DNA from: Desulfosporosinus sp.
GTDB taxonomy: Bacteria > Bacillota > Desulfitobacteriia > Desulfitobacteriales > Desulfitobacteriaceae
Reading direction: 5' to 3'
DNA length: 7,451 nt
NCBI GenBank assembly: GCA_003132105.1
Contig: PKWS01000392.1
Span: forward strand, 1-7,451
Shown: positions 1-7,142 of the stretch, piece by piece
Layout of the letters: every line of letters begins with the position of its first letter
Position numbering within the stretch: the stretch's first letter is position 1
The notes under the pieces: model-generated
The model's database searches: none
The model's input: only the letters and a program-made list of their open reading frames with translations
Told to the model about the DNA's origin: nothing
Program-made: the position numbers and the translations under genes

Positions 1-2
1 TT

Positions 3-227
3 ACAATCGAGCCCTTCGCGTATTGTTATCAAGAGTTAATCCGTCTCTATGGACGGGACGCTCCTTTACGACGTGAGAAGGAACAAAAATTACGGGCTGT
101 GCATGAAGAAACTTTCTTAACCTATTTCTCGCCTGAGTTGGGTCAGGAAATTCAAACGATAATCCACTCAAAACGGTATATTCCGCAAGAGGGGCTAAGT
201 TATGCCTTCTTTGCTCAACGTAATTGA
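3..227 (+). CDS. jetD: JetD C-terminal end (partial), Wadjet nuclease subunit
   Basis: Only the last 74 codons are present; the gene enters from the left edge in the frame starting at base 3 and ends at TGA 225-227. The peptide is basic and helical, starts IEPFAYCYQELIRL, and near its end has RYIPQEGLSYAF, which resembles the C-terminal 'EQE'-type motif of DUF2220/JetD proteins. In Wadjet systems JetD is a topoisomerase VI A-like protein with a Toprim fold that cuts DNA held by the JetABC motor; its metal-binding residues would lie upstream and cannot be checked here. The identification rests partly on context: it is co-directional, ends 21 nt before jetA, and no other jetD is seen after jetC. 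It could instead be an unrelated upstream gene, but an operon missing JetD would be incomplete. Confidence 0.62.
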   Translation, partial: TIEPFAYCYQELIRLYGRDAPLRREKEQKLRAVHEETFLTYFSPELGQEIQTIIHSKRYIPQEGLSYAFFAQRN

Positions 228-233
228 TCCGGA

Positions 234-243
234 GAAAGAGGTG
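234..243 (+). promoter_or_regulatory. Ribosome binding site of jetA
   Basis: The sequence AAAGAGGTG (234-242) differs by one base from AAGGAGGTG and ends six bases before TTG at 249. No ATG or GTG exists in the jetA frame between the preceding stop (TGA 225-227) and this TTG, so this site decides the start. Confidence 0.75.
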
Positions 244-248
244 TACCT

Positions 249-1793
249 TTGGGAGATGAATTAAGAGGGTTTGCGGGTCGGATTCAAAATGTGGCCCTAT
301 TTCAGCCACTTTTTGATTTGCAGAGAAGCCGCAAGTATCCCGAGTATGATGCCTTGGCCATCGGTTTTGGAATCTTGCTCTTTACGCTGGAAAATATGCT
401 GATTGGACGAGAGCATTGCGATCACCAGGAAATCGCCTCTTATGTGCGTCAAATGATGGCGGAGAGTTATCACGTTAATCTCAGCGAGAATGAAAGCTCT
501 GAGATGGCCTATTATTTTCTCGATGCCTTGCGTAACAACGGCCGCCCGTTTGAACTAGAATTTAAAGACTTAGAAACCTGTGGGGACGTGCGCTGTAAGT
601 TTGCCCTGATTGAAGTGGCTAATTACGAAATTCACGGGAAAATGCGCTTTAAGCTAACTGATGCCGGGTTGGATTTGTTGTTTAAGACTAAAGAGATTTA
701 TAAGGAACTTCGCATCAGCATCTCGCAGCTTTATTTGCGCCAACAGATTGAAAAAGGGGTCTTTCATGAAGCCCTGCGAACGATTGATGACCTCTATGTC
801 CAGGTTCAAGATGTGCATGGGAAAATTGAGAGGATTCGAAAACTCGTCTTACGCAACGTCTCAGACGTCTCAGTTGGAAACTATATCGCTCTGATGGAAG
901 AAGTCACTGAGCAACTTCGCCGGGAAAAAGAAGTCTTCTCCTCCCTTCAAACCTTACTGCGGGAAACGGTCGACACCTATCGGTTCCGTGAGTTAAATGT
1001 CAAAGAACGGGAGAGTTTTAACCAATTGATTACGGTATCCACACGTCTCGACTTAGTCGTCAATGAACACAACCGTCTATTCACCAGTAAATTAAGCCTT
1101 GGTTCATTACTAGAGGAAGCCATGTTGGACAGCTTGGCCAATACATTTCGTGTGAAAGTGAATTTTGAACATGAATTTGTGGATCAAGTCATCACAAACA
1201 ACACGCCGTTAGATTCTTTGCGGCAAGTGCTTAATCCTTTGTTTAATTTCAAACGAAATACGTTCTTTAACATTCTACGCGTGCTTGAACGGCAAAACGT
1301 CAGAAACGAGGAAGCTGAGCAGCAGGAGGTTTTTAACGGTCCTTCTGAAGACGATCTAGCAAGGGCAGCAGAGCGTGAACGTCTCTTGAAAAAACAACGG
1401 GATGCACGGACCTTAAACTATCTATCGATTATTTTAGGATCTCTAAATTCTCAATCTGAACGATCCCTGCACGAGATCCTAGCCACTCTTCCGGTAGAGG
1501 ACTACGTGCAAGTCATCTCCGAAGTGGAATTTTACGCTTTTCTGGTCCAGTTGCACCAAATGGGTGAGATACCGCTGGTGGTGGATGAGGAAATGCGGTC
1601 CAAGATTATCGACACGGAGAGCAGCAATTTGCCGTTTTTACTCTTGAAATACCTCGATGAACATCCCGAGGTCAGTCTTTACAGGGCACTTGAAGTGCAC
1701 GCCGGGAATGAAGAACTTATTTTCGAAAATCTCAGCAGAGTCACGGATTACCGTTTCTCTGTTTGTTCAGAGGGGAGTGGTCAAGATGTTTGA
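249..1793 (+). CDS. jetA: JetA, MukF-like kleisin subunit of Wadjet
   Basis: The product has 514 residues and starts at TTG 249, the only start in frame after the upstream stop and correctly spaced from AAAGAGGTG. Residues about 35-140 look like a winged-helix N-terminal domain ending in MRFKLTDAGLDLLF. Residues 140-290 form a helical neck/bundle (KELRISISQLYLRQQIEKG, then long amphipathic helices). A highly charged linker lies at about 352-385, and residues 390-510 make a smaller C-terminal domain. This layout fits the JetA/MukF kleisin class, most like the JetA family annotated as DUF5716. The role, from family knowledge, is to bridge the two JetC heads and recruit JetB in a loop-extruding complex on DNA. 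The last 8 nt overlap jetB, implying translational coupling. There is no membrane segment or signal peptide. The family call is made from motif style, domain order and neighbours, not from a search. Confidence 0.83.
   Translation: MGDELRGFAGRIQNVALFQPLFDLQRSRKYPEYDALAIGFGILLFTLENMLIGREHCDHQEIASYVRQMMAESYHVNLSENESSEMAYYFLDALRNNGRPFELEFKDLETCGDVRCKFALIEVANYEIHGKMRFKLTDAGLDLLFKTKEIYKELRISISQLYLRQQIEKGVFHEALRTIDDLYVQVQDVHGKIERIRKLVLRNVSDVSVGNYIALMEEVTEQLRREKEVFSSLQTLLRETVDTYRFRELNVKERESFNQLITVSTRLDLVVNEHNRLFTSKLSLGSLLEEAMLDSLANTFRVKVNFEHEFVDQVITNNTPLDSLRQVLNPLFNFKRNTFFNILRVLERQNVRNEEAEQQEVFNGPSEDDLARAAERERLLKKQRDARTLNYLSIILGSLNSQSERSLHEILATLPVEDYVQVISEVEFYAFLVQLHQMGEIPLVVDEEMRSKIIDTESSNLPFLLLKYLDEHPEVSLYRALEVHAGNEELIFENLSRVTDYRFSVCSEGSGQDV
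1770..1780 (+). promoter_or_regulatory. Ribosome binding site of jetB, inside jetA
   Basis: AGGGGAGTGG just upstream of ATG 1786 gives a good purine-rich Shine-Dalgarno with about 8 nt spacing. It supports starting jetB at 1786 (MFESYKAE) and not at the in-frame ATG 1657, which would overlap jetA by more than 130 nt and has no comparable site. Confidence 0.75.
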
Positions 1794-2520
1794 GTCCTAC
1801 AAAGCCGAAACGGTAGAAACCGCTCTAAAGATCTTTTTGGAGTTAGCACGTCTTGGTCAGCTCCATCAAGAAGATTATCCAGAATTGGTTCAAGCGTACA
1901 AAACTGATCAAGAGGTACAGGGGCTGTTTACGAATATTATTGAACCTCTAGCCGATGTCAAGGTCTTGGAGTCGTTGTATGTCCTTTACCTTTCCCCGAA
2001 TGTAGATAACCGCTTTTTTGGCTATACCAACGAGGAACTCAGGGATAAAATGAAGCTGAGTACGAACAGGGAACTTTATCTGGCTTATTTTGTGATCCTT
2101 TCCCTTTTAGCTATGTTTTACGGAGAAGACAGTTTGAGTGAAGTAAGCCGTTCTTACGTTACCGCTAGTGACTTAGAGCAGTTTGTGAGTACTAGGCTTC
2201 AGGATTTAGGGGCTAATCCAGAGCTTCCGGACCTCGAAAAAGAACTGGAAATCAATTTACTGAGTTCTGTAGAACTTTGGCAAGATATGCCGGAATATGA
2301 TCCTGACCTGAAAGCGTTGCGCCGCAGTACGAAAAACAGGATCAGCTTTATCCTTAAAGTAGCTATGTTTCTGGAAGCTGAGGGTCTTGCGCATGTTGAG
2401 CAGGATCGGGAGCTTTATGCTACAGAGAAAACTGAACAAATGGTGCGGAAATACTATTCTGACCGGGGCCGTCAGGAGAAATTGCTCACCCTACTCTGTG
2501 CGCGAAAGGAGACCCTCTAA
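1786..2520 (+). CDS. jetB: JetB, MukE-like (KITE) subunit of Wadjet
   Basis: The 244-residue product begins MFESYKAETVETALKIF. A longer frame opens at 1657, but that start lies deep inside jetA; 1786 has the Shine-Dalgarno and the usual short overlap. The protein is mostly helical. Residues about 1-70 lead into LYLSPNVDNRFFGYTNEEL (67-85), an element resembling DUF6063/JetB-type proteins. Residues 96-113 are a hydrophobic helix within a soluble fold, residues 125-200 include a probable winged-helix unit, and the tail is basic. In MukBEF-like complexes this subunit is a dimer of tandem winged-helix domains that binds the kleisin JetA and DNA. It lies between jetA (8 nt overlap) and jetC (next base), so the three products are probably made in a coupled ratio. 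The assignment depends on context as much as on motifs. Confidence 0.8.
   Translation: MFESYKAETVETALKIFLELARLGQLHQEDYPELVQAYKTDQEVQGLFTNIIEPLADVKVLESLYVLYLSPNVDNRFFGYTNEELRDKMKLSTNRELYLAYFVILSLLAMFYGEDSLSEVSRSYVTASDLEQFVSTRLQDLGANPELPDLEKELEINLLSSVELWQDMPEYDPDLKALRRSTKNRISFILKVAMFLEAEGLAHVEQDRELYATEKTEQMVRKYYSDRGRQEKLLTLLCARKETL
2505..2512 (+). promoter_or_regulatory. Ribosome binding site of jetC, inside jetB end
   Basis: AAAGGAGA lies 8 nt before ATG 2521 and within the last codons of jetB. The jetB stop (TAA 2518-2520) directly abuts the jetC start, so terminating ribosomes can restart at once. Confidence 0.8.
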
Positions 2521-5500
2521 ATGCCACAAATTTGGCGTGCGCGTTTAACCAATATTGAATATGATTCCGGCAAGAAAATCTACGCGGACGAACTGTTTCG
2601 TTTCAATAGCCAAAATACTCTCATTAATTTAGCCAATGGCGGTGGGAAAACGCTTTTGATTCAACTGCTTCTGCAAGTGGTTATGCCCAATGAAATGCTC
2701 AACAAGCGACCCTTAGCAGATCTCCTAGGGAGCAAGAAATATACCGGACATATCTTGGTAGAATGGAAACTAGATAATCCAGAACCAACCTACCTAACGA
2801 CTGGATTCTGTTTTACGCGGGGTAATGATGAGGGGGATCGTTTAAAGTACTTTCTCTACACCATCCATTACCGGGAACCTAACGAGTTTGATATCAAGAA
2901 TTTACCGTTAGTCCAGGAGAAAACTCCGCTGGACTATGCGGAATTGTTGACCCTGTTGTGTGGGGCCCGTAGTCAAGATGCCCGCGTCACAATCTTTGAG
3001 CGGGATGACAAACGCCGTGCCTATCTTACCCACCTAGCCAGTTACAACATCTTTGAGAAAGAGTGGAAAAACATTAAAGTAACCAATAATGTGGAAGGTG
3101 GAGTGGGGGAATTCTTTGCTGCGGCCAAAACTTCTAAGCAACTCTTAGAGACCGTACTCATTCCTGCCGTAGAAGAAGCCATTTTCGCAGGAGAACAGGA
3201 TGCTAAACGTCTGTCCCAGGCATTTGCTCAGGTTCATCAGAACTTGCTTCGTCTTCCAGAATTACAAAAAAACCTGCGCGATTTTCAGGTACTGCGCACA
3301 GAAGGGGAGCGCGTTTTAGAAGCGGTTCGGAGGTTTGAGGAGAGTCAAGGGACGCTAATCCGTGGGAAAAGCCGTTTGCGGCAGCTTTATAACAGCGTCG
3401 ATGGCGATATAAGCCAGATAAAGCAAGATTTAGCCAAAATTGAGGAACAATTGGCCGTATGGAGAACTCAGCGAATTGAGCTGAATTACCAGGCGGAAAG
3501 CATCCCTTATATACGCTTGCACCAGCAAAAACAGTTGGCTGAACACGGCAGGCGGGACGCGGAGGAGATGCTCAACTCAGCTACTGAGCAGCATTTAAAA
3601 GCAGACTTCGTCTGGCGCCAAAGCCGAGGGTATAATGACTACTTGGAACGTGCCGAGTTCTTGGGCGCCAATGTTTCTCTAAAGAAACGGCAAGAACTGG
3701 CTAGCCTCGGACAAGAGGATCAGCTCACGGAATTAGACCTCTCCAGGGTAACCTTCCGAGCCATTTTGGAACGATTGTGTTCAGATCTCGAAAACGACTA
3801 TACCCAAAGCATTGAAGCGAACCTTGCCATGGACAGGCGCTTTAGCGAGGTCTCACATGAGTTAATTACGTTACGCGAAACGGATAAACACTTAGCGATG
3901 AGGGTGGCTATGATCGAAGCCACGCTCCAAACCTACCAAACGAAGTGGGACAAATTGTACCAGGTCTATCAAAACATGGTCTGGTTGGAAGATCCGGCAT
4001 CGGCCTTAGACGAGCTGACGGTGATCATGACAGCCCTTAGGGAAAAAATCAAGGCCCTTGAAGAAAGACGCCTGGCGTTCGTCGAGGAGCAAAAGACCCG
4101 GACACAGCAAATTCAAACTTTAGCAGTTCGGCTTAGTGAAAACCAAGTGACTCTGAAGAAGTACTCAGCAGACAAGCAGAAGGCTGAGGCCGCTTTGCTA
4201 GAGTTGCAGGAGTTTTTAGGGCGGTATTCAATCCGCTGTGTGGCCCCTTATTCTGAGCAGGCCCGGATCAAAGCGGAAATCAACGCTAAAAAAATGGAGT
4301 TCCAGGATAAAATTCGTTTCGAGGGTGTAAGGATAGAACAACTCAAAGACCAGTTAAGTCTAATCCGAGAATCGGGAGCGTATGTACCGAACCGGGAAAT
4401 TCTAAAAGTCCAAAGGCTCTTGGACGAGTTGCAGATTCCGGCCCAACTAGGGAGCAAGTGGCTGGAAGAGCAAGGGGTCAGTGAACAAGATCGTCTTGGC
4501 TATTTGCGTCATAATCCGCTGCTTCCCTATGCATTGGTCCTAGCAGAAGAAGATTTCAAACGCTTGAAAAACAATAAATCGTTCCAAACTGGGGTACTCA
4601 GTTGCCCGGTTCCCTTGCTGGTACGTCGACTAGAGCTAGTACCCTCTGCCGCACTAACACCAGAAAAGCTGATGTCTGTGAGCGGAGGTCCAGCGTATCT
4701 TCTCTGGCATAAAGGGTATGACTATGCCTTATCCCCAGAGTCATTAGGGGACGTCGTAGTCGAGTTGGAGGCTGAGCTCGAGCGGGCTACTAGTAACCTT
4801 CAGACCTTAGAAGTGAGCGAAGAACAACTCAGAAAACTTGGCGAACTGGAAAGTTCTTTTTTCAGCCGCTATCCTTCGGATTATCTTAACACTCTTGAAA
4901 AACGACTTCGGGAAGTTAAGGAACAGCTGGAGTTGGACTTGGGCAAAAAAGAGAGGCTTGAAACGGAGAAAACGAAAGCAGAACTTGAATTAGAAGAGAT
5001 GAGAACGACAAGCGAAGAGCGTAAAAACGAAGAGCACTTAAGACGTAAGGACTTAGAAAAGTTCACAGAGTGGCAGAAGGAAGCACTCGAGCACACTTGT
5101 CACTTAGCAGAACATAAGGGATTAATAGAGGAACAGGCTGTAATCACTCTCTGCCTATCTCAAAGAGTGGCTGAGCAAGAACAGCTTAATCGGGATCGCC
5201 TTGCAGGGGCAAGCAAGCATAAAGAGCTCGAAGGATTAAGGAATATTCGAAGGGATGAGTTAAGAAAAGTTCCGTTGCCCAATCGACTAGACTTAACTCC
5301 TCGTGAAGTCCCGTACGAAGAAGCGAAAGGGTGTTGGCAGGAAAGTGAAAACGCCGTTGCCCAAGTTCATTCAGAATTAAAGTACTGTGATGACACGATC
5401 CGGCAAAACATACTTGTAATCGAGCGATTGGAAAAACGGATTATTCGGGATTTAAAATTAACCCTTTCCGAGGTAGAAGAGGCTAAATATAAGACCTCCG

Positions 5501-6921
5501 AAGAAGAACTCGATCGGTTGGAGGCGGGAAGCCTCGTCTTTAAAAAAGAAATTGAAGCCAGTCGAACAACGGTTAACACAAAAAGTCTGGAAGTGGAACG
5601 TCTTTTAGGTCAACTGACGGAGATAGAAAATCAAATTAAGAGGAACTATGGCAGACCACCCGAAACTAGTTTTAAAGACTTAGATCTCGCACTTTCTAGA
5701 CTTGAAAAAGAGAGGCTGGCCCTCCAGTGCCAAGAACAGGAGTGGAAGTTGCTCCAAAAGGATGCAGAGGAGCAGGAAAGTATCCTATTTGATGGAATGA
5801 AGAGCCTGGCCACCGGCCTGCAGCTTTTAAAAGTTCCAGCGAGCGAAGAAACGCTTCAACAGGAGGAATGGCTGACGATCCGAGCCAAGCTCGCAAGTAC
5901 GATCGATAACTCAACCCAAGAGTTGGTGAGGGAACAAGAGTCAGTGCAGCAGTTACGTAAGGAAGGAGAAAAGTCTTTTCGGGTGTATGCGGATATCTTG
6001 CGTCGCCAAGGGAACAGTGTCGTTGACCGTTTTGTGAGTCACCTTCTGGCTGATGAAGAGAGGCGTTTCCAACTCGAGGTGATGGAACAAGCCTTTGCCA
6101 AGAGCTTTGAAATGATTGCCAAATTTGAAGAGAAAGCCTCCTTTGAGCTCGTCGAAGCGGAGCGGAACAAACAAGAGCTCGTGGAGTTGTCGATTAATCA
6201 AGCGCAGAGAATTGCCCAGGAGATGCAGAAACTCGACAGTTACGTGAAAGTAGACTACGCCGGCAAACGAGTCAATGCCGTCCAAATCAAACTTAAAGAG
6301 TGGGAAACCGATAAAGCCCATGCGCTCATGAATGCGTATATTGACGACTTGATCAAGGAGTTAAAGCGCCTAGCTGAACAAGGTGAACCAGAGGAGAAAC
6401 AAGAGAAGTTTATCGACAAAAAGATGTCTTCTCGACAGCTTTTAAATGTCTTAGCCAATCTAGAGCAAGCGACCATCCGTGTTCTTAAGCCTGAACAGCA
6501 TCCCACGAGTCCCTATTTTGATGCGTGGGACGATGTCCAAAAATGGTCCGGTGGAGAACGCTTTGCTGGATATATGGCCATGTTTATGGCAATTCTCAGT
6601 TATACCAGGAGCAAACTGAGTAGCCTTCATAACCCCTATAAAGTCATGTTAGCGGATAATCCCTTCGGAGCCGCCTCCTCCCCGCACGTCTTAAACCTAA
6701 TTTTCCAACTGGCGGAAAGTAACCATATCCAGATGATTTGCCTCACCGCCCTCACAGAAGACACGATCTTTACGTACTTCCCAGCCGTCTACAGCTTGCG
6801 TCTCCGACCGTTCATGGGCAAGGATTACATGACCTCGAAAATCGAGCGCGGCTTTTATCAGATTGATCCCTTAGAAGAGGAGCTGCGCAAGAAACGGCAG
6901 ATCGAATTCGAGTGGGAATAG
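2521..6921 (+). CDS. jetC: JetC, MukB-like SMC ATPase of Wadjet
   Basis: This is a 1466-residue SMC-type ATPase, the motor of the Wadjet complex. Residues 1-230 form the N-terminal head lobe with a Walker A P-loop, NGGGKTLLIQ, at 39-48 (K43, T44). Residues about 250-610 and 745-1300 are long Glu/Lys/Leu/Gln-rich antiparallel coiled-coil arms. Between them, about 620-740 is a globular hinge-like domain containing HNPLLPYALVL (664-674) and SCPVPLLVRR. The C-terminal head has the ABC signature WSGGERF (1342-1348) and a Walker B strand KVMLADNPFG (1374-1383). Here D1379 is the Mg-coordinating Asp, but N1380 sits where most SMC and ABC ATPases have the catalytic Glu. The following ASSPHV replaces a usual D-loop. 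Proline-rich breaks in the coils at 490-493, 917-931 and 1045-1047 may mark elbows or joints. Family knowledge: two JetC with JetA and JetB hydrolyse ATP to extrude DNA, and JetD cuts it. Reading frame is intact, with no internal stop. Confidence 0.92.
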   Translation: MPQIWRARLTNIEYDSGKKIYADELFRFNSQNTLINLANGGGKTLLIQLLLQVVMPNEMLNKRPLADLLGSKKYTGHILVEWKLDNPEPTYLTTGFCFTRGNDEGDRLKYFLYTIHYREPNEFDIKNLPLVQEKTPLDYAELLTLLCGARSQDARVTIFERDDKRRAYLTHLASYNIFEKEWKNIKVTNNVEGGVGEFFAAAKTSKQLLETVLIPAVEEAIFAGEQDAKRLSQAFAQVHQNLLRLPELQKNLRDFQVLRTEGERVLEAVRRFEESQGTLIRGKSRLRQLYNSVDGDISQIKQDLAKIEEQLAVWRTQRIELNYQAESIPYIRLHQQKQLAEHGRRDAEEMLNSATEQHLKADFVWRQSRGYNDYLERAEFLGANVSLKKRQELASLGQEDQLTELDLSRVTFRAILERLCSDLENDYTQSIEANLAMDRRFSEVSHELITLRETDKHLAMRVAMIEATLQTYQTKWDKLYQVYQNMVWLEDPASALDELTVIMTALREKIKALEERRLAFVEEQKTRTQQIQTLAVRLSENQVTLKKYSADKQKAEAALLELQEFLGRYSIRCVAPYSEQARIKAEINAKKMEFQDKIRFEGVRIEQLKDQLSLIRESGAYVPNREILKVQRLLDELQIPAQLGSKWLEEQGVSEQDRLGYLRHNPLLPYALVLAEEDFKRLKNNKSFQTGVLSCPVPLLVRRLELVPSAALTPEKLMSVSGGPAYLLWHKGYDYALSPESLGDVVVELEAELERATSNLQTLEVSEEQLRKLGELESSFFSRYPSDYLNTLEKRLREVKEQLELDLGKKERLETEKTKAELELEEMRTTSEERKNEEHLRRKDLEKFTEWQKEALEHTCHLAEHKGLIEEQAVITLCLSQRVAEQEQLNRDRLAGASKHKELEGLRNIRRDELRKVPLPNRLDLTPREVPYEEAKGCWQESENAVAQVHSELKYCDDTIRQNILVIERLEKRIIRDLKLTLSEVEEAKYKTSEEELDRLEAGSLVFKKEIEASRTTVNTKSLEVERLLGQLTEIENQIKRNYGRPPETSFKDLDLALSRLEKERLALQCQEQEWKLLQKDAEEQESILFDGMKSLATGLQLLKVPASEETLQQEEWLTIRAKLASTIDNSTQELVREQESVQQLRKEGEKSFRVYADILRRQGNSVVDRFVSHLLADEERRFQLEVMEQAFAKSFEMIAKFEEKASFELVEAERNKQELVELSINQAQRIAQEMQKLDSYVKVDYAGKRVNAVQIKLKEWETDKAHALMNAYIDDLIKELKRLAEQGEPEEKQEKFIDKKMSSRQLLNVLANLEQATIRVLKPEQHPTSPYFDAWDDVQKWSGGERFAGYMAMFMAILSYTRSKLSSLHNPYKVMLADNPFGAASSPHVLNLIFQLAESNHIQMICLTALTEDTIFTYFPAVYSLRLRPFMGKDYMTSKIERGFYQIDPLEEELRKKRQIEFEWE

Positions 6922-6927
6922 GGGTAA

Positions 6928-7065
6928 CCTGAGGTGCGTTGGATTTGGGGTGAATTAAAAGTGCACAGCAACTTGGCATGGGTTAATCGTCATGAGTTAG
7001 ACTTATATGACTTTGCCCCGGCAGATATTCCACTAGCGCAAAAGCTAAAGGCAGTCATGAGTTAG
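6928..7065 (+). pseudogene. C-terminal remnant of a MutT/Nudix pyrophosphohydrolase
   Basis: A short frame lies directly after jetC, bounded by TAA 6925-6927 and TAG 7063-7065. It could start at GTG 6934 to give 43 residues. From WGELKVH onward it reads like the end of a small MutT-type Nudix hydrolase: an H residue after a GEL strand, then LAWVNRHELDLYDFAP (57 nt after the GTG start lies the W-V pair) and ADIPLAQKLK. This matches the family pattern 'H...WV..EL...DFAPAD.P...KL'. The Nudix box (GX5EX7REUXEEXGU), which carries the catalytic glutamates and should sit about 60 residues earlier, is absent because that position is occupied by jetC. The piece cannot be an active enzyme. The likely reading is that the Jet cassette, or a deletion beside it, replaced the first two thirds of a resident mutT-like gene. 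A GGGG tract at 6921-6924 could serve as a weak ribosome site, so a 43-residue peptide might still be made. Recognition is from memory of the family. Confidence 0.66.
6989..7001 (+). repeat. 13-bp direct repeat, copy 1
   Basis: GTCATGAGTTAGA occurs here and again exactly at 7054-7066, 65 bp later. Flanking bases differ on both sides. This copy lies inside the Nudix-like remnant, in the frame reading R-H-E-L-D. Confidence 0.8.
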
Positions 7066-7066
7066 A
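7054..7066 (+). repeat. 13-bp direct repeat, copy 2
   Basis: Exact second copy of GTCATGAGTTAGA. Its offset of 65 bp is not a multiple of three, so it is read in another frame here and supplies the TAG that ends the Nudix-like remnant. Function unknown; a recombination footprint or a binding site are both possible. Confidence 0.8.
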
Positions 7067-7142
7067 GGTCTAGCATGTCTCGGAAGGCACTTTATCTATG
7101 TTTATGTCATTGCCAACGCCTACTTGACACAAACGTGCATAT

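Noticed and set aside
1..309. 102-codon open frame on the - strand opposite the jetD end and jetA start
   Set aside because: It is antisense to well-supported coding sequence, has no ribosome site at its start and resembles no family I know.
661..894. 77-codon + strand frame inside jetA
   Set aside because: Out-of-frame shadow of jetA with Cys/Arg-rich composition and no supporting features.
1657..1785. Longer jetB reading frame starting at ATG 1657
   Set aside because: It would overlap jetA by over 130 nt without a good ribosome site; ATG 1786 has AGGGGAG and a normal 8-nt overlap.
3265..3273. A AAA AAC slippery heptamer in the jetC frame (possible -1 frameshift)
   Set aside because: The -1 frame stops after about 23 codons, no strong downstream stem was noticed, and the full-length frame encodes all the ATPase motifs.
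5953..6321. 122-codon - strand frame inside jetC
   Set aside because: It is a shadow of coiled-coil codons in jetC; the peptide is Phe/Leu-rich, as expected for the complement of Lys/Glu-rich sequence.
7124..7129. TTGACA as the -35 of the DUF1456 promoter
   Set aside because: Spacing to TATAAT is 44 nt, far from the usual 16-18 nt, and no -10-like hexamer sits at the right distance.
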